From: Spartobacteria bacterium
GTDB taxonomy: Bacteria; Verrucomicrobiota; Verrucomicrobiia; Chthoniobacterales; UBA6821
Reading direction: 5' to 3'
Length of the DNA stretch: 64,000 nt
NCBI GenBank assembly: GCA_947487385.1
Contig: CANKWU010000003.1
Span: forward strand, 1-64,000
Shown: positions 1-6,450 of the stretch, piece by piece
Layout: every line of letters begins with the position of its first letter
Position numbering within the stretch: the stretch's first letter is position 1
Program-made: the position numbers and the translations under genes
The notes under the pieces: generated by a model
What the model saw: the letters and a program-made list of their open reading frames with translations, nothing else
Told to the model about the DNA's origin: nothing
The model's database searches: none

Positions 1-243
1 CCTGGCAAGATCACGCAGATGACCCGGAAGGGACACACGCTGTTCGTCTTCTCAAACCCTCGTAAGAACCTCCTGCTTGTTGGTGGCAATCCCCAGTTCG
101 AGCGCTACCAGCACATCCTCTATTCCAAGGTCGTCATTCCTGATCAGGCCGCCGACAAGGAGGATAAACTGCTGGAGGACGACTATGCTGGATGGGGTGG
201 CATGATGGATCCCTTCTTCGGCGGCCCCATGATGATGTATTGA
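1..243 (+). CDS. C-terminal end of an unrecognised protein (5' truncated by window)
   Basis: The frame is open from base 1 (P-G-K-I-T-Q before the first Met at 19) and ends with TGA at 241-243, so this is probably the tail of a gene that begins outside the window. The visible 80 residues are hydrophilic and end in a Gly/Met-rich stretch (GGMMDPFFGGPMMMY). I recognise no domain. The sequence 'KVVIPDQAADKEDKLLEDD' is charged and likely solvent-exposed. Function cannot be assigned. Confidence 0.55.
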   Translation, partial: PGKITQMTRKGHTLFVFSNPRKNLLLVGGNPQFERYQHILYSKVVIPDQAADKEDKLLEDDYAGWGGMMDPFFGGPMMMY

Positions 244-341
244 TCTCGTAGCATGAGCGCGCCCCACGTCCTTGGCTTCGGCAGTAGTGTGCGCCGTAAT
301 TTTGACGAAAGAACGTAATCTAAAAAGAGAACGTCCGCCCG

Positions 342-373
342 TTGACATCTGATCATTTGAGACTATTAATAGT
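342..373 (+). promoter_or_regulatory. Promoter with palindromic operator for the parS-RES pair
   Basis: A TTGACA box (342-347) is followed after 16 bp by TATTAA (364-369), close to a sigma-70 promoter. A perfect 12-bp palindrome, ACTATTAATAGT (362-373), covers the -10 box, a typical place for autorepression by an antitoxin. The predicted transcription start falls only a few bases before the ATG at 379 and there is no Shine-Dalgarno sequence, so the message may be leaderless. Confidence 0.6.
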
Positions 374-378
374 TTCAT

Positions 379-891
379 ATGAGCACTCTCCTCACCCCTC
401 GTAAAGCCTCCACGAAATCTTCGCGCGCGCGCGTTAGCAAGAAACTCAGATCTTCTGGGGGCCCGACCGGCGGAGTTGTGAGGTTCTGCATCTCTGGATC
501 GAAGGGACCTAAAACACGCTTTTCTCCCGATACGCTGATTCATGAGCTGGAGAAAGGCCTCCCCTTTGCTGAGTTGGACATGCTGCGCACAAGCCTCGGC
601 ATCCCAATGGAATCGCTTGCAGTCCGTGTCGGGATCTCCCGGCCAACCCTCCACCGCCGAAAAGGACAGGGACGCCTGACCAGCGATGAATCTGACCGCC
701 TCGTCCGTTTTGCGCGACTGATGGGTATGGCTGTTCAGGCTCTTGGCACCGAACAGGACGCCCGTGTTTGGCTGGGGTCTCCCCAGCATGGCCTAGGAGG
801 TGCCATCCCCCTTGATTATGCACGCACCGAAATCGGAGCCCGCGAGGTCGAGGATTTGCTCGGCCGTATCGAATACGGCGTCTTCTCATGA
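379..891 (+). CDS. Xre/MbcA/ParS-family antitoxin
   Basis: This 170-aa protein has a helix-turn-helix-like centre (LGIPMESLAVRVGISRPTLH) and the C-terminal MbcA/ParS/Xre toxin-binding region (about residues 110-170, with 'LGTEQDARVWLGSPQHGLGG' and a final short 'EVEDLLGRIEYGVFS' helix). Family knowledge: such proteins bind and neutralise RES-domain toxins and repress their own promoter. It overlaps the RES gene by 4 bp (ATGA), as expected for coupled translation of a type II toxin-antitoxin pair. The first 40 residues are basic and Ser/Thr-rich and are not part of the conserved domain. The upstream palindrome over the -10 box is the likely operator. Confidence 0.9.
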   Translation: MSTLLTPRKASTKSSRARVSKKLRSSGGPTGGVVRFCISGSKGPKTRFSPDTLIHELEKGLPFAELDMLRTSLGIPMESLAVRVGISRPTLHRRKGQGRLTSDESDRLVRFARLMGMAVQALGTEQDARVWLGSPQHGLGGAIPLDYARTEIGAREVEDLLGRIEYGVFS

Positions 892-1370
892 TGATCAGGG
901 CTTGGCGTATCGTTCAGGAGCGCCATGCCGAAGGGGCCTTTTCGGGCGAGGGGGCCAGAAAATACGGCGGCAGATGGAACTCCCGAGGTCGTCTTGCCGT
1001 CTATACTAGTGGCAGCCTCTCTCTCGCAGCGCTGGAAACACTTGTCCATTTGAACCCACCGATTGTCTTGCCCTATCTAGTCTACCCAGTCGAGTTCGAC
1101 ACAAAGCTTGTGCACCATCTTGATCCCGGGGCGCTTCCCGCGAGATGGCGTTCCGAGCCCGTGCCGTCGGCGGTTCAGCACGTTGGAGACCATTGGCACG
1201 AAAAAATGAAGTCCGCCATTCTTGCCGTCCCGAGCGCCATCATTACACAGGAAACCAACTACATCCTAAATCCCTCTCATCAGGACTTCCAAAAGATACG
1301 AATCCGGAAGCCTGATCGTTTCATTCTGGATCCGCGACTTTTGCCGTCGAAAGCTTCACGAAAGAAATAA
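888..1370 (+). CDS. RES-domain toxin (ParT-like)
   Basis: This 160-aa protein matches the RES family: an early Arg segment (RAWRIV), 'GGRWNSRG..AVYTSGSLSLAALETLVH' with the conserved Arg, Tyr and Glu, and a later Ser in 'LNPSHQDF'. Family knowledge: RES toxins resemble ADP-ribosyltransferases and deplete NAD+ or modify metabolic enzymes. The start ATG at 888 overlaps the antitoxin stop; a second ATG follows at 891. The gene order antitoxin then toxin is usual. The catalytic residues appear intact, so the pair is probably functional. Confidence 0.9.
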   Translation: MMIRAWRIVQERHAEGAFSGEGARKYGGRWNSRGRLAVYTSGSLSLAALETLVHLNPPIVLPYLVYPVEFDTKLVHHLDPGALPARWRSEPVPSAVQHVGDHWHEKMKSAILAVPSAIITQETNYILNPSHQDFQKIRIRKPDRFILDPRLLPSKASRKK

Positions 1371-1418
1371 GAGCCTAGGACACTTGGTGTCTGGTTGCGG
1401 TGCTAGGATGGTGCTCCT

Positions 1419-1706
1419 ATGAAAGCACTATTCCTTCTTGGCTTATTAACCGCCGCTCCCCTGCAAGCTGGAGATCTCACGACCACTGTTGCCATTAATC
1501 AGGCACTCGCAACACCCGCCGATGGGATTCCACGCCAGCAGATGATCAGGAACAATTCGCAACTAGCGACTGTCTCAACAGATGGTCGTGGCAGCGCAGT
1601 CATCTTCACCGACCGTGAAGTCATCCACGTCCAACCCAACCCGCTCGGGGGCGTCTCCATGTTCAGCACTGGACCAAATCGCCCTGCATGCAACGTGGAG
1701 AGGTAG
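1419..1706 (+). CDS. Small predicted secreted protein
   Basis: This 95-aa product opens with a signal-peptide-like stretch (MKALFLLGLLTAAPLQAGD) with likely cleavage after LQA. The mature part is about 77 residues with no domain I recognise and a single Cys near the end (RPACNVER). It lies between the toxin-antitoxin pair and repeat copy C; a 9-bp stem hairpin follows the stop immediately. The function is unknown, and it could be a lipoprotein-free periplasmic protein. Confidence 0.55.
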   Translation: MKALFLLGLLTAAPLQAGDLTTTVAINQALATPADGIPRQQMIRNNSQLATVSTDGRGSAVIFTDREVIHVQPNPLGGVSMFSTGPNRPACNVER

Positions 1707-1708
1707 AA

Positions 1709-1740
1709 GATCCGTCCCGGAGATGACCGCTGGACGGATC
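1709..1740 (+). other. Perfect 9-bp inverted repeat after the 1419-1706 gene
   Basis: GATCCGTCC (1709-1717) pairs with GGACGGATC (1732-1740) across a 14-nt loop, three bases after the stop codon. It could end transcription of the small secreted gene, but no T-run follows. It may instead be the 5' hairpin of repeat copy C. Confidence 0.45.
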
Positions 1741-1755
1741 AAGGATTTAAGCTGA

Positions 1756-1833
1756 ACCAAGCTTCTGGGAAGGAGCGCGGTAGATCCCGCGCATGCGGGA
1801 CCCAAAGGGCGACACAGCTTCCCGGGAGGGAAG
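1756..1833 (+). repeat. GGGA-tetraloop structured repeat, copy C
   Basis: Three hairpins in a row: GCTTCT-GGGA-AGGAGC (1761-1776), TCCCGC-GCAT-GCGGGA (1785-1800) and CTTCCC-GGGA-GGGAAG (1818-1833), separated by GCGGTAGA-like and CCCAAAGGGCGAC linkers. The same order, the same GGGA loops and the linker CCCRnnAGGGCGA recur near 16.7 kb and 58.3 kb with different but still paired stem sequences, so the structure is conserved rather than the stem bases. An outer ACC/GGT pair (1756-1758 with 1779-1781) extends the first hairpin. Confidence 0.75.
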
Positions 1834-1863
1834 TGGCGTCAATACTGTTAGGAACAAATCACC

Positions 1864-2406
1864 ATGAAGAGGATGAAGCAAATTGCGGAAAGATTGAGGA
1901 GGCCGGCGATCTGGATCACGGGGATTCAGAAGCGGTTCGGGTTGCCGGTGCTGGAGAGTTATTCCGAAGAGTACGAGGCATTCCTGCGAAAGATCCTGCA
2001 CCTCCGCGTGCTTGGCGTAAGTGAGGAATCTCTTCGTGAGTTCTGGGCCGTCGAGCGGAAGCTCATCGAGGTGCTCCATCTCGATCCGCAGAGCTCTCCG
2101 ACCTGGATGGTGGATGCCTGCGCCGTAGCCGCCGATCCCGATCGTCGCCTGCTCCTCTCCAACATCGACCTCGGATTCATCCTGCCGGCGACAGAACTCC
2201 AGATCGGCTTGAACTTCGCAACCTCCTCCCAAGAACTCTTCGCCGGAAAGGACATGGGCGAGGACGCCCTCAACCTCCTCCAAGACTACCGCGTCCGCCT
2301 TGCCGCGATCCGTTTGGCTGTGGGATCAGACCTCGCTGTTCTGAGAGGAGCTATCAAATGGGGAAAGGGATTGGTTCAGGGGGTTGTTGCAGCTCGCTTG
2401 CAGTAG
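1864..2406 (+). CDS. Hypothetical protein of 180 aa
   Basis: The frame from ATG 1864 gives a well-behaved globular, mostly helical protein (for example 'RRPAIWITGIQKRFGLPVLESY', 'EYEAFLRKILHLRVLGVSEESL', 'TWMVDACAVAADPDRRLLLSNIDLG'). I do not recognise the family. There are no membrane segments and no clear catalytic motif. 'LHLRVLGVSEESLREFWAVER' could be a DNA-binding helical segment, but this is a guess. It sits between two structured repeats just upstream of the type I restriction operon, so it may be a regulator of the island or a passenger gene. Confidence 0.65.
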   Translation: MKRMKQIAERLRRPAIWITGIQKRFGLPVLESYSEEYEAFLRKILHLRVLGVSEESLREFWAVERKLIEVLHLDPQSSPTWMVDACAVAADPDRRLLLSNIDLGFILPATELQIGLNFATSSQELFAGKDMGEDALNLLQDYRVRLAAIRLAVGSDLAVLRGAIKWGKGLVQGVVAARLQ

Positions 2407-2427
2407 TTCACTACAGCTTTTGAACGT

Positions 2428-2547
2428 CACTTTGCTCCCGCAAAGCGGTGCCGGCTTGCAGGTTTGCCTTCGGCAACTTCTCCGCGCCTCTTCCCAGAGT
2501 CTTGGTTCTCTCTCGCCTAGCCCCGCATCCAAACTTCCAAGCCTTAG
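2428..2547 (-). repeat. GGGA-tetraloop structured repeat, copy D
   Basis: Read on the minus strand, it begins AAGGCTTGGAAGTTTGGATG, which matches the start of copy B at 16602. It continues with hairpin CTCT-GGGA-AGAG (2488-2499), then a GCGCGGAGAAG linker like that of copy C, hairpin TTGCC-GAA-GGCAA (2464-2476) and CTTTGC-GGGA-GCAAAG (2430-2445). It fills most of the 224-bp gap before hsdM, where no convincing gene is seen. Compared with copy B it lacks the GGCGT/ACGCC hairpin. Confidence 0.7.
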
Positions 2548-2630
2548 ACTGATGAATAGGTCCTCCCCGCTTCCTCCTCGCCACCTGCCTCTTTGAGCGT
2601 TATCTGTCAGACACCGTTTTTCCTATCCCC

Positions 2631-4184
2631 ATGGCATCCTCTACTGAAAAATCCCTTGAGTCCTGGATCTGGGATGCGGCCTCTTCCATTCGAGGGGCTA
2701 AGGATGCCCCTAAATACAAGGACTACATCCTCCCCCTCATTTTCACGAAGCGCCTCTGCGATGTCTTCGATGACGAGGTGAACCGTATCGCCAAGGAGGT
2801 TGGTTCCCGCAAGAAGGCCTTCCAGCTTGCCAAGGCCGACCACAAGCTCGTCCGCTTCTACCTCCCCTTGGTTCCCGAGGATCCCGATCAGCCCGTTTGG
2901 TCAGTGATCCGAAAGCTCTCCGACAAGATCGGCGAAGACGTCACTACTCAAATGCGGGCCATTGCCCGGGAGAACCCAACCTTGGAGGGCATCATCAACC
3001 GCGTCGACTTCAACGCCACCACACACGGGCAGCGCGACATCGACGACGACCGCCTCTCCAATCTTATCGAAGCGATTAGTACCAAGCGCCTCGGTCTGGA
3101 CGATGTAGAGGCCGACATCATCGGCAAAAGCTACGAATACCTCATTCGCAAGTTTGCCGAAGGGGGTGGTCAGAGCGCCGGTGAGTTCTATACGCCACCT
3201 GCGGTTGGCACCATCATGTCCCGCGTGCTCCAGCCAGAGCCCGGCATGGATATCTACGACCCCACCTGCGGATCTGGCGGCCTCCTGATCAAGTGCGAAA
3301 TCGCTATGGAGGAAGCGTCCAAGGGAAAGAAACGCACCGTCGCCCCCCTCAAGCTCTACGGCCAGGAATCCACCGCCGACACATGGGCCATGGCCTGCAT
3401 GAACATGATCATCCATGACATGGAGGGTCAGATTGAGATTGGTGACACCTTCAAGAACCCCAAGTTAAGGGACAGCCGGGGGAAGCTCCGCACCTTCGAC
3501 CGCGTCGTGGCTAATCCTATGTGGAATCAGGACTGGTTCACCGAGGCCGACTACGACAACGACGAGCTCGAGCGCTTCCCATCTGGCGCGGGATTCCCGG
3601 GGAAATCCTCCGCCGACTGGGGCTGGGTTCAGCACATCCACGCCAGTATGAATGAGACCGGCCGCGCCGCCATCATCTTAGACACTGGAGCCGCCTCCCG
3701 TGGCTCGGGGAATGCCGGGATCAATAAGGAAAAGAGCGTCCGCCAGTGGTTCGTCGACCATGACCTCGTAGAGAGCGTTCTCTACCTCCCCGAGAACCTC
3801 TTCTACAACACCACCGCCCCCGGCATCGTCCTCTTCCTGAACAAGGCCAAGCCCAAGGATCGCCAGGGCAAGGTCTTCCTTGTCAATGCCAGCCAGATCT
3901 TCGAGAAAGGCGATCCGAAGAACTTCATTCCCGATGCAGGTATTACCCACATCGCCGAGACCCTCATCGGCTGGAAGGAAGAGGAAAAGCTCAGCCGCAT
4001 CGTCGATCACGCCGAGCTGAAGAAGAACGACTACAACATCTCCCCCAGCCGTTACATCCATACCAGCGACGCCGAGACCTACCGGCCTATCGCCGAGATC
4101 GTCGAGGAGCTTAACGTCATCGAGACCGAGGCCAAGGAAACGGACAAAGCCCTCAGGGAGATCCTCAAGCAGCTTGGCGTATGA
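2631..4184 (+). CDS. hsdM: Type I restriction-modification system methyltransferase subunit HsdM
   Basis: This 517-aa protein has an N-terminal helical HsdM domain ('SLESWIWDAASSIRGAKDAPKYKDYILPLIFTKRL'), SAM-binding motif I DPTCGSGGLL starting at D210, and catalytic motif IV at about residue 295. The catalytic motif reads NPMW rather than the more common NPPF/NPPY. It methylates adenine in the site chosen by HsdS and is part of the M2S and R2M2S complexes. The stop overlaps the next gene by 4 bp (ATGA). I see no Shine-Dalgarno before ATG 2631. It is the first gene of the defence operon, and its length is normal for the family. Confidence 0.95.
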   Translation: MASSTEKSLESWIWDAASSIRGAKDAPKYKDYILPLIFTKRLCDVFDDEVNRIAKEVGSRKKAFQLAKADHKLVRFYLPLVPEDPDQPVWSVIRKLSDKIGEDVTTQMRAIARENPTLEGIINRVDFNATTHGQRDIDDDRLSNLIEAISTKRLGLDDVEADIIGKSYEYLIRKFAEGGGQSAGEFYTPPAVGTIMSRVLQPEPGMDIYDPTCGSGGLLIKCEIAMEEASKGKKRTVAPLKLYGQESTADTWAMACMNMIIHDMEGQIEIGDTFKNPKLRDSRGKLRTFDRVVANPMWNQDWFTEADYDNDELERFPSGAGFPGKSSADWGWVQHIHASMNETGRAAIILDTGAASRGSGNAGINKEKSVRQWFVDHDLVESVLYLPENLFYNTTAPGIVLFLNKAKPKDRQGKVFLVNASQIFEKGDPKNFIPDAGITHIAETLIGWKEEEKLSRIVDHAELKKNDYNISPSRYIHTSDAETYRPIAEIVEELNVIETEAKETDKALREILKQLGV

Positions 4185-4483
4185 AGAGCGACCTCACCAT
4201 TCTCAAAACCTCCTCCGGACTCGCCGCAGATGTCCGCGGCATGATTGAGCAGGCCCGGGGCCAAGTCGCCCGTATCGTCAACGCAGGCATGACCCTCCTC
4301 TTCTGGCGAGTCGGCAAGCGCATCCAGATCGAAATTCTTGGCAACCAGAGGGCCGAGTATGGAAAGGAGATTCTTGCCACACTTTCGCAAGAATTGAGCC
4401 GGGAATATAGCTCAGGTTTCAGCTACTCGGCTCTCACGCGGATAGCCGTCATGGTGACAGTGCTAAGGGGGATTGGAATATGA
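4181..4483 (+). pseudogene. Truncated YhcG/DUF1016-type N-terminal fragment
   Basis: The 100-aa product matches the N-terminal part of the YhcG (DUF1016) family: 'LAADVRGMIEQARGQVARIVNAGMTLLFWRVGKRIQIEIL...AEYGKEILATLSQELSREYSSGFSYSALTRI'. Full members are about 350 aa and carry a C-terminal PD-(D/E)xK nuclease domain, which is absent here; the frame ends in an unrelated 'AVMVTVLRGIGI' tail. The reading frame itself is intact and coupled on both sides (ATGA at 4181 and 4480), so a shortened functional protein is possible. YhcG genes are frequent passengers of type I restriction loci. Confidence 0.75.
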
Positions 4484-5481
4484 GCAACCTCATCCTCTAC
4501 ACCTCCCCTGATGGGAGTACCCGGCTTGATCTCCGAATCGAAGGACAGACCGTTTGGCTCACCCAGCTGGAAATCGCCGAACTCTTCCAGACCACGAAGC
4601 AAAACATCAGTCTCCATGCTGGTAATATCTTTGAAGAGGGGGAGCTGGCTGAGGTTTCAGTTGTCAAGGAATCCTTGACAACTGCCGCCGACGGAAAGCG
4701 CTACAGAACAAAGCTTTACCACCTCGATCTCATCCTGGCTATTGGCTACCGGGTTCGCTCCCCGAGGGGGGTGCAATTCCGCCAGTGGGCTACCACCCAT
4801 CTGAAGGAGTTCCTCGTCAAAGGCTTCGTCATCAACGACGAGCGTCTCAAGAACCCCGGGGGCTGGGACTACTTTGACGAGCTACTGGCCCGCATTCGTG
4901 ACATCCGGGCCTCCGAGAAGCGCTTCTACCAGAAAGTCCGTGACCTCTTCGCCCTTAGCAGCGACTACAAGACCCGCGAACAGGAGACCCAGCTCTTCTT
5001 TGCCGAAGTTCAGAACAAGCTCCTCTACGCCGCCACCAAACGAACCGCTGCCGAGCTTATCGTCGATCGCGCTGACCCCACACAGCCAAACATGGCCCTC
5101 ACCACCTGGAGCGGCAACCGAGTGAGGAAACAGGATATCCTCATCGCCAAGAACTACCTCACCGCCGACGAAGTCGACACGCTCAACCGCCTCGTCGTCA
5201 TCTTTCTGGAGCAGGCCGAACTCCGCGTCAAACAGCAGCAAGACCTCACCCTCGACTACTGGAGATCCAGCGTCGACCGGATGCTCACCTCCAACGACCA
5301 GCCCCTCTTGGGAGGGGCCGGCAGGATCAGCAACGAGAGCATGAAGACCATCGTGGCGGCCCGCTACGAGACCTTTGACGCACAGCGCCGGGAGAGCGAA
5401 GCCCTGGCCGCCGATGCCGAAGACCTCAAGGCGATTGAAGACCTAGAGAAGGATCTCAAGCGGAAAGGGAAGGGGAAATGA
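4480..5481 (+). CDS. RhuM-family protein
   Basis: The 333-aa product fits the Virulence RhuM family: 'LRIEGQTVWLTQLEIAELFQTTKQNISLHAGNIFEEGEL', then 'KRYRTKLYHLDLILAIGYRVRSPRGVQFRQWATTHLKEFLVKGFVINDERLKN', then a long C-terminal helical region ending in a Lys-rich tail (DLEKDLKRKGKGK). The N-terminus looks like a helix-turn-helix/KilA-N-like DNA-interaction segment. RhuM genes are often inserted inside type I restriction operons; the molecular role is not well established. Start and upstream stop overlap by 4 bp. The last 40 bp are duplicated before the TIR gene. Confidence 0.88.
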   Translation: MSNLILYTSPDGSTRLDLRIEGQTVWLTQLEIAELFQTTKQNISLHAGNIFEEGELAEVSVVKESLTTAADGKRYRTKLYHLDLILAIGYRVRSPRGVQFRQWATTHLKEFLVKGFVINDERLKNPGGWDYFDELLARIRDIRASEKRFYQKVRDLFALSSDYKTREQETQLFFAEVQNKLLYAATKRTAAELIVDRADPTQPNMALTTWSGNRVRKQDILIAKNYLTADEVDTLNRLVVIFLEQAELRVKQQQDLTLDYWRSSVDRMLTSNDQPLLGGAGRISNESMKTIVAARYETFDAQRRESEALAADAEDLKAIEDLEKDLKRKGKGK

Positions 5482-5554
5482 TCAGGAAGATCATCATGAT
5501 GACAACGACGATGACGATCGCCATGGTGACGACGGTAATGGGGAGGATTGTGGA

Positions 5555-5674
5555 ATGAGCTGGGATGCCGCAGAGGTTTCGATAACGGGGGTTTCAGTTA
5601 TTCGAATTTATCGAATAACTGCCGAGGTCGCAGACCTAGAGAAAGATCTGAAACGGAAGGGGAAAGGGAAATGA
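5555..5674 (+). pseudogene. Short ORF containing a duplicated rhuM 3' end
   Basis: A 39-codon ORF starts at ATG 5555 and ends in ADLEKDLKRKGKGK-stop, almost identical to the RhuM C-terminus (DLEKDLKRKGKGK). At the DNA level 5632-5674 copies 5439-5481 with a few changes. Its TGA (5672-5674) overlaps the TIR gene ATG (5671) in an ATGA arrangement, so it may act as a leader that couples TIR translation. The first half contains a perfect 11-bp palindrome. It is probably a remnant of recombination in which the gene following rhuM was replaced. Confidence 0.6.
5595..5621. promoter_or_regulatory. Perfect 11-bp inverted repeat before the TIR gene
   Basis: CAGTTATTCGA (5595-5605) and TCGAATAACTG (5611-5621) flank a 5-nt ATTTA spacer. 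It is AT-rich and lies 50 bp before the TIR start codon in the only sizeable gap (190 bp) of the first half of the operon. It could be an operator or an mRNA hairpin; there is no T-run, so a terminator is unlikely. Confidence 0.5.
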
Positions 5675-6450
5675 AAGCCTTTATCTCTTACTCTCACGAC
5701 GATGCTGAGTTTCTGGAGAAGCTGCATGAGCACTTAGCTGCGTTGAGGCGGCAGACTCTTATCGAAACATGGACTGATCGAGAAATTGATGCTGGTGGCG
5801 TAATTGATGAAGAAATCTCCGCTGCGATAGAAGCTGCCGACATCTTCATCCTTCTCGTCAGTTCCTCGTTTATTAACTCCGATTACTGCTTCAAAAAAGA
5901 GTTTCAGAGAGCGCTAGATAAGCAGAAGGCAGGAAAGGCTCTTATTGTTCCAGTTGTCATCCGTCCCTGCGACTGGAAGATCCCTGAACTCCGGCAATTC
6001 AAAGCCCTTCCGAAAGACGGTATGGCAGTTGATAGCAGGCACTGGCACAATACCGATGAAGCTTTTGCTGATATTGCCAAGGGGCTCCGGAGTCTTCTGG
6101 AGAAGAACCAAAACGAGCCAAAATCCGAGCAAATAAAGCCATCAGGAGATTCCCAATTTGCAGAACCTAGTCTACCGCTAGCAAAGGAGCTCCTTGATCT
6201 TATTCTAAAACATCCAACCCAAGAGGAGCAGGGCCTCACTGAGATTCTGAGAGACAGCCCAGAGGGAGTGCTTTTTCGTGCATTTATTCCCAATACTACG
6301 GCGCGAGGTGAAGCCCCATCGGTAAAGAAGTCACTCTTTGCCCCGGCGGTGGCGGAGCTTATTCGCCTTGGTTGGCTGCTTCAACCCGAAGGAAATCATG
6401 CATTTCGGATTTACGAGCTGAATTCGGAATCACGTAGACCTGCACAATGA
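5671..6450 (+). CDS. TIR-domain protein in the restriction operon
   Basis: I take ATG 5671 as the start because it begins the TIR domain (MKAFISYSHDDAEFLEKL) and follows a GGAAAGGGAA ribosome-binding sequence. The TIR domain spans about residues 1-145, with 'IEAADIFILLVSSSFINSDYCFKKEFQRAL' where E77 is the likely NADase glutamate. Residues 175-259 look like a small winged-helix-like domain ('KHPTQEEQGLTEILRDSPEG...AELIRLGWLLQPEGNHAFRIYEL'). Family knowledge: bacterial TIR proteins consume NAD+ or make cyclic ADP-ribose signals during phage defence. Its stop overlaps the hsdS start, so TIR is co-expressed with the specificity subunit. The function as a backup abortive module is inference. Confidence 0.88.
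   Translation: MKAFISYSHDDAEFLEKLHEHLAALRRQTLIETWTDREIDAGGVIDEEISAAIEAADIFILLVSSSFINSDYCFKKEFQRALDKQKAGKALIVPVVIRPCDWKIPELRQFKALPKDGMAVDSRHWHNTDEAFADIAKGLRSLLEKNQNEPKSEQIKPSGDSQFAEPSLPLAKELLDLILKHPTQEEQGLTEILRDSPEGVLFRAFIPNTTARGEAPSVKKSLFAPAVAELIRLGWLLQPEGNHAFRIYELNSESRRPAQ

Noticed and set aside
52-789. 245-aa minus-strand ORF over the antitoxin gene
   Set aside because: It lies opposite the ParS-family gene and its promoter, with no recognisable domain.
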